From Paracoccaceae bacterium (lineage in GTDB: Bacteria > Pseudomonadota > Alphaproteobacteria > Rhodobacterales > Rhodobacteraceae), in contig DOIS01000163.1 in NCBI GenBank assembly GCA_003511785.1, positions 1 to 6,392 on the forward strand: a DNA stretch of 6,392 nt, written 5' to 3'. The position numbers were made by a program, and so were the translations under genes. The notes below the pieces were generated by a model. That model was not told where the DNA came from and did no database searches. It saw only the letters and a program-made list of their open reading frames with translations. Of the stretch, positions 5,371 through 6,392 are shown one piece after another (positions within the stretch are counted from its first letter, which is position 1; each line of letters begins with the position of its first letter).

Positions 5371-6319
5371 GCCTGCACCTCGCGTTTGCCGGGGCTGTCC
5401 TCTTCGGGCGGCAGCAGGTGGGTCAGCGGCACCTGCGCCTCGATCACCGTGCCGCCGCGCGCGCCGCGAGATGACAGGATGCGCAGGGTGCCGTCAAGCT
5501 GCTCGACGCGCTCCTGCATGTTGCGCAATCCCATGCCCTGGGCCTGGCCCGATGCGCCGTCCAGCCCGCGCCCGTCGTCAGTGATGCGGAGCGTGGCGCC
5601 GTTCTGGTGGCCGCGCAGGTCCACCGTCACCCGGCGCGCGCCCGAGTGGCGCTCGATATTGGTCAGCGCCTCCTGGGCGATGCGGTAGAGGGCGATCTTG
5701 GCCTCCTGGTCCAGCCGGTTGCGGAACACCACCGTGTCGAAGCGGGTCTCGATCCCCGTCCGGTCGCGGAAATCGTCGGTCAGTGTCTTGAGCGCGGGGC
5801 CGAGGCCCAGATCGTCCAGCACGCCGGGGCGCAGATCGCGGCTGATCCGGCGCACCTCGGCGATGGCGGTGCCCAGATGCGCGATGCCCTTGTCGAGCGG
5901 GTCCGCGGCCGCGTCCGCGTCGCCCCGGGCCAGCCGGCGGCGGGCGTTCTCCAGCGCATAGCGCACGCCCACGAGGATCTGGCTGATCCCGTCATGCAGC
6001 TCGCGCGCGACACGGCCGCGCTCCTCCTCCTGGGCGTCGAACACGCGCTGGGTCAGCTCCTTGAGCTTGGCGTCCGCCAGCCGGCGCTCGCGCAGGTTCA
6101 CGCCCATGCCCGCGCCGAACACCACCAGCACGGCGGCCAGCGTGATCGCCCCGATATAGACGAAGGTGCGCCGCACCCGCGCCTCGACCTCGGCCCGCGC
6201 CGAGGCCACCGTGGCCAGCACGTCGTCGATGAACACGCCCGTGCCCACCGCCCAGCGCCAGTCCTGCAGGCCCAGCACATAGGCCACCATCATCGCCTCC
6301 TCGCCGGTCGAGGGCTTGG
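5367..6319 (-). CDS. Sensor histidine kinase, Cache/HisKA_3/HATPase type, 5'-truncated by contig end
   Basis: Membrane sensor kinase for the response regulator at 5370-4726. Only the last 316 residues are native: the reading frame runs right to a GTG at 6353, but everything upstream of 6319 is sequencing adapter, so that start is false. In order, the native part holds the end of an extracytoplasmic Cache domain (AYVLGLQDWRWAVGTGVFIDD, 6290-6225 approximately), a single TM segment (about 6164-6099), a HisKA_3 dimerisation helix with the ELHDGISQ motif (phosphoacceptor His codon 5996-5994; the DxxxQ phosphatase pattern is intact), and a HATPase domain (about 5711-5424). The HATPase shows QEALTNIERHS (N box, Asn codon 5660-5658), DDGRG (5579-5565) and GMGLRNMQERV. 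The missing N-terminus should contain a first TM segment or signal and the ligand pocket. Cache domains of this kind bind small molecules in the periplasm; the ligand is unknown. HisKA_3 kinases normally pair with NarL-type regulators, which fits the neighbour. Confidence 0.93.
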
Positions 6320-6392
6320 AGATCGGAAGAGCACACGTCTGAACTCCAGTCACGTGGCCATCTCGTATGCCGTCTTCTGCTTGAAGGCCAAA
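6320..6392 (+). other. Illumina TruSeq-type index adapter contamination
   Basis: This is synthetic sequence, not genome. From 6320 the bases read AGATCGGAAGAGC and continue through the standard index-adapter read to CAGTCAC (6347-6353). A six-base index GTGGCC follows (6354-6359), then ATCTCGTATGCC and the rest of the P7 end to CTTG at 6383. I recognise this oligonucleotide with certainty. The nine bases after it (6384-6392, AAGGCCAAA) belong neither to the adapter nor, as far as I can tell, to the genome, and are likely read-end noise. GTGGCC corresponds, as I recall, to index 20 of common kits. Confidence 0.98.

Noticed and set aside
4513..5688. 391-codon plus-strand frame over the response regulator and part of the kinase
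   Set aside because: It is the antisense shadow of two clearly recognised minus-strand genes and shows no domain of its own.
1..6392. A novel defence, mobile or biosynthetic system
   Set aside because: All confident genes belong to well-known housekeeping or regulatory families. There is no transposase, integrase, toxin-antitoxin pair, CRISPR array or nuclease/helicase cluster, and the strangest sequence is adapter.

Overview
The window is high-GC DNA whose coding regions have strongly G/C-biased third codon positions. It looks like a chromosomal contig from an alphaproteobacterium, most likely Rhodobacterales/Rhodobacteraceae. The pointers are a short prolyl-tRNA synthetase without the large editing insertion, a single LolC/E-type permease overlapping lolD, the alphaproteobacterial look of both Lol proteins, and GC-rich hairpins between genes. 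The family assignment is inference.

Layout: 1-129 holds a GC hairpin and the leader of proS. proS (130-1524, +) encodes prolyl-tRNA synthetase. After its stop comes a run of tandem hairpins (1530-1616), then about 350 bases with no convincing gene. A short protein gene of unknown function lies on the minus strand (1970-2329) with a strong ribosome binding site. A divergent region (2330-2560) carries several inverted repeats and a plausible promoter for the next operon. lolC/E-type permease (2561-3841, +) and lolD (3834-4523, +) overlap by 8 bases and should form an ABC machine that extracts lipoproteins from the inner membrane. A convergent, hairpin-containing gap (4524-4725) separates them from a two-component system read on the minus strand: a sensor histidine kinase (truncated, from 6319 down to 5367) followed, with a 4-base ATGA overlap, by a NarL/FixJ-type response regulator (5370 down to 4726).

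The most striking item is at the right end. From 6320 the sequence is not biological: it matches the Illumina TruSeq-type index adapter, with a six-base index at 6354-6359, up to 6383, then nine bases of uncertain origin. The contig's native DNA therefore ends at about 6319, inside the kinase gene. The apparent start and first dozen residues of the kinase reading frame are translated adapter. The kinase is really a 5'-truncated gene that has lost most of its Cache sensor domain.

I found no novel defence, mobile or biosynthetic system. Apart from the adapter, the parts worth a second look are the intergenic hairpin families, the dyads upstream of the lol operon, and the unknown 119-residue gene between proS and lol.
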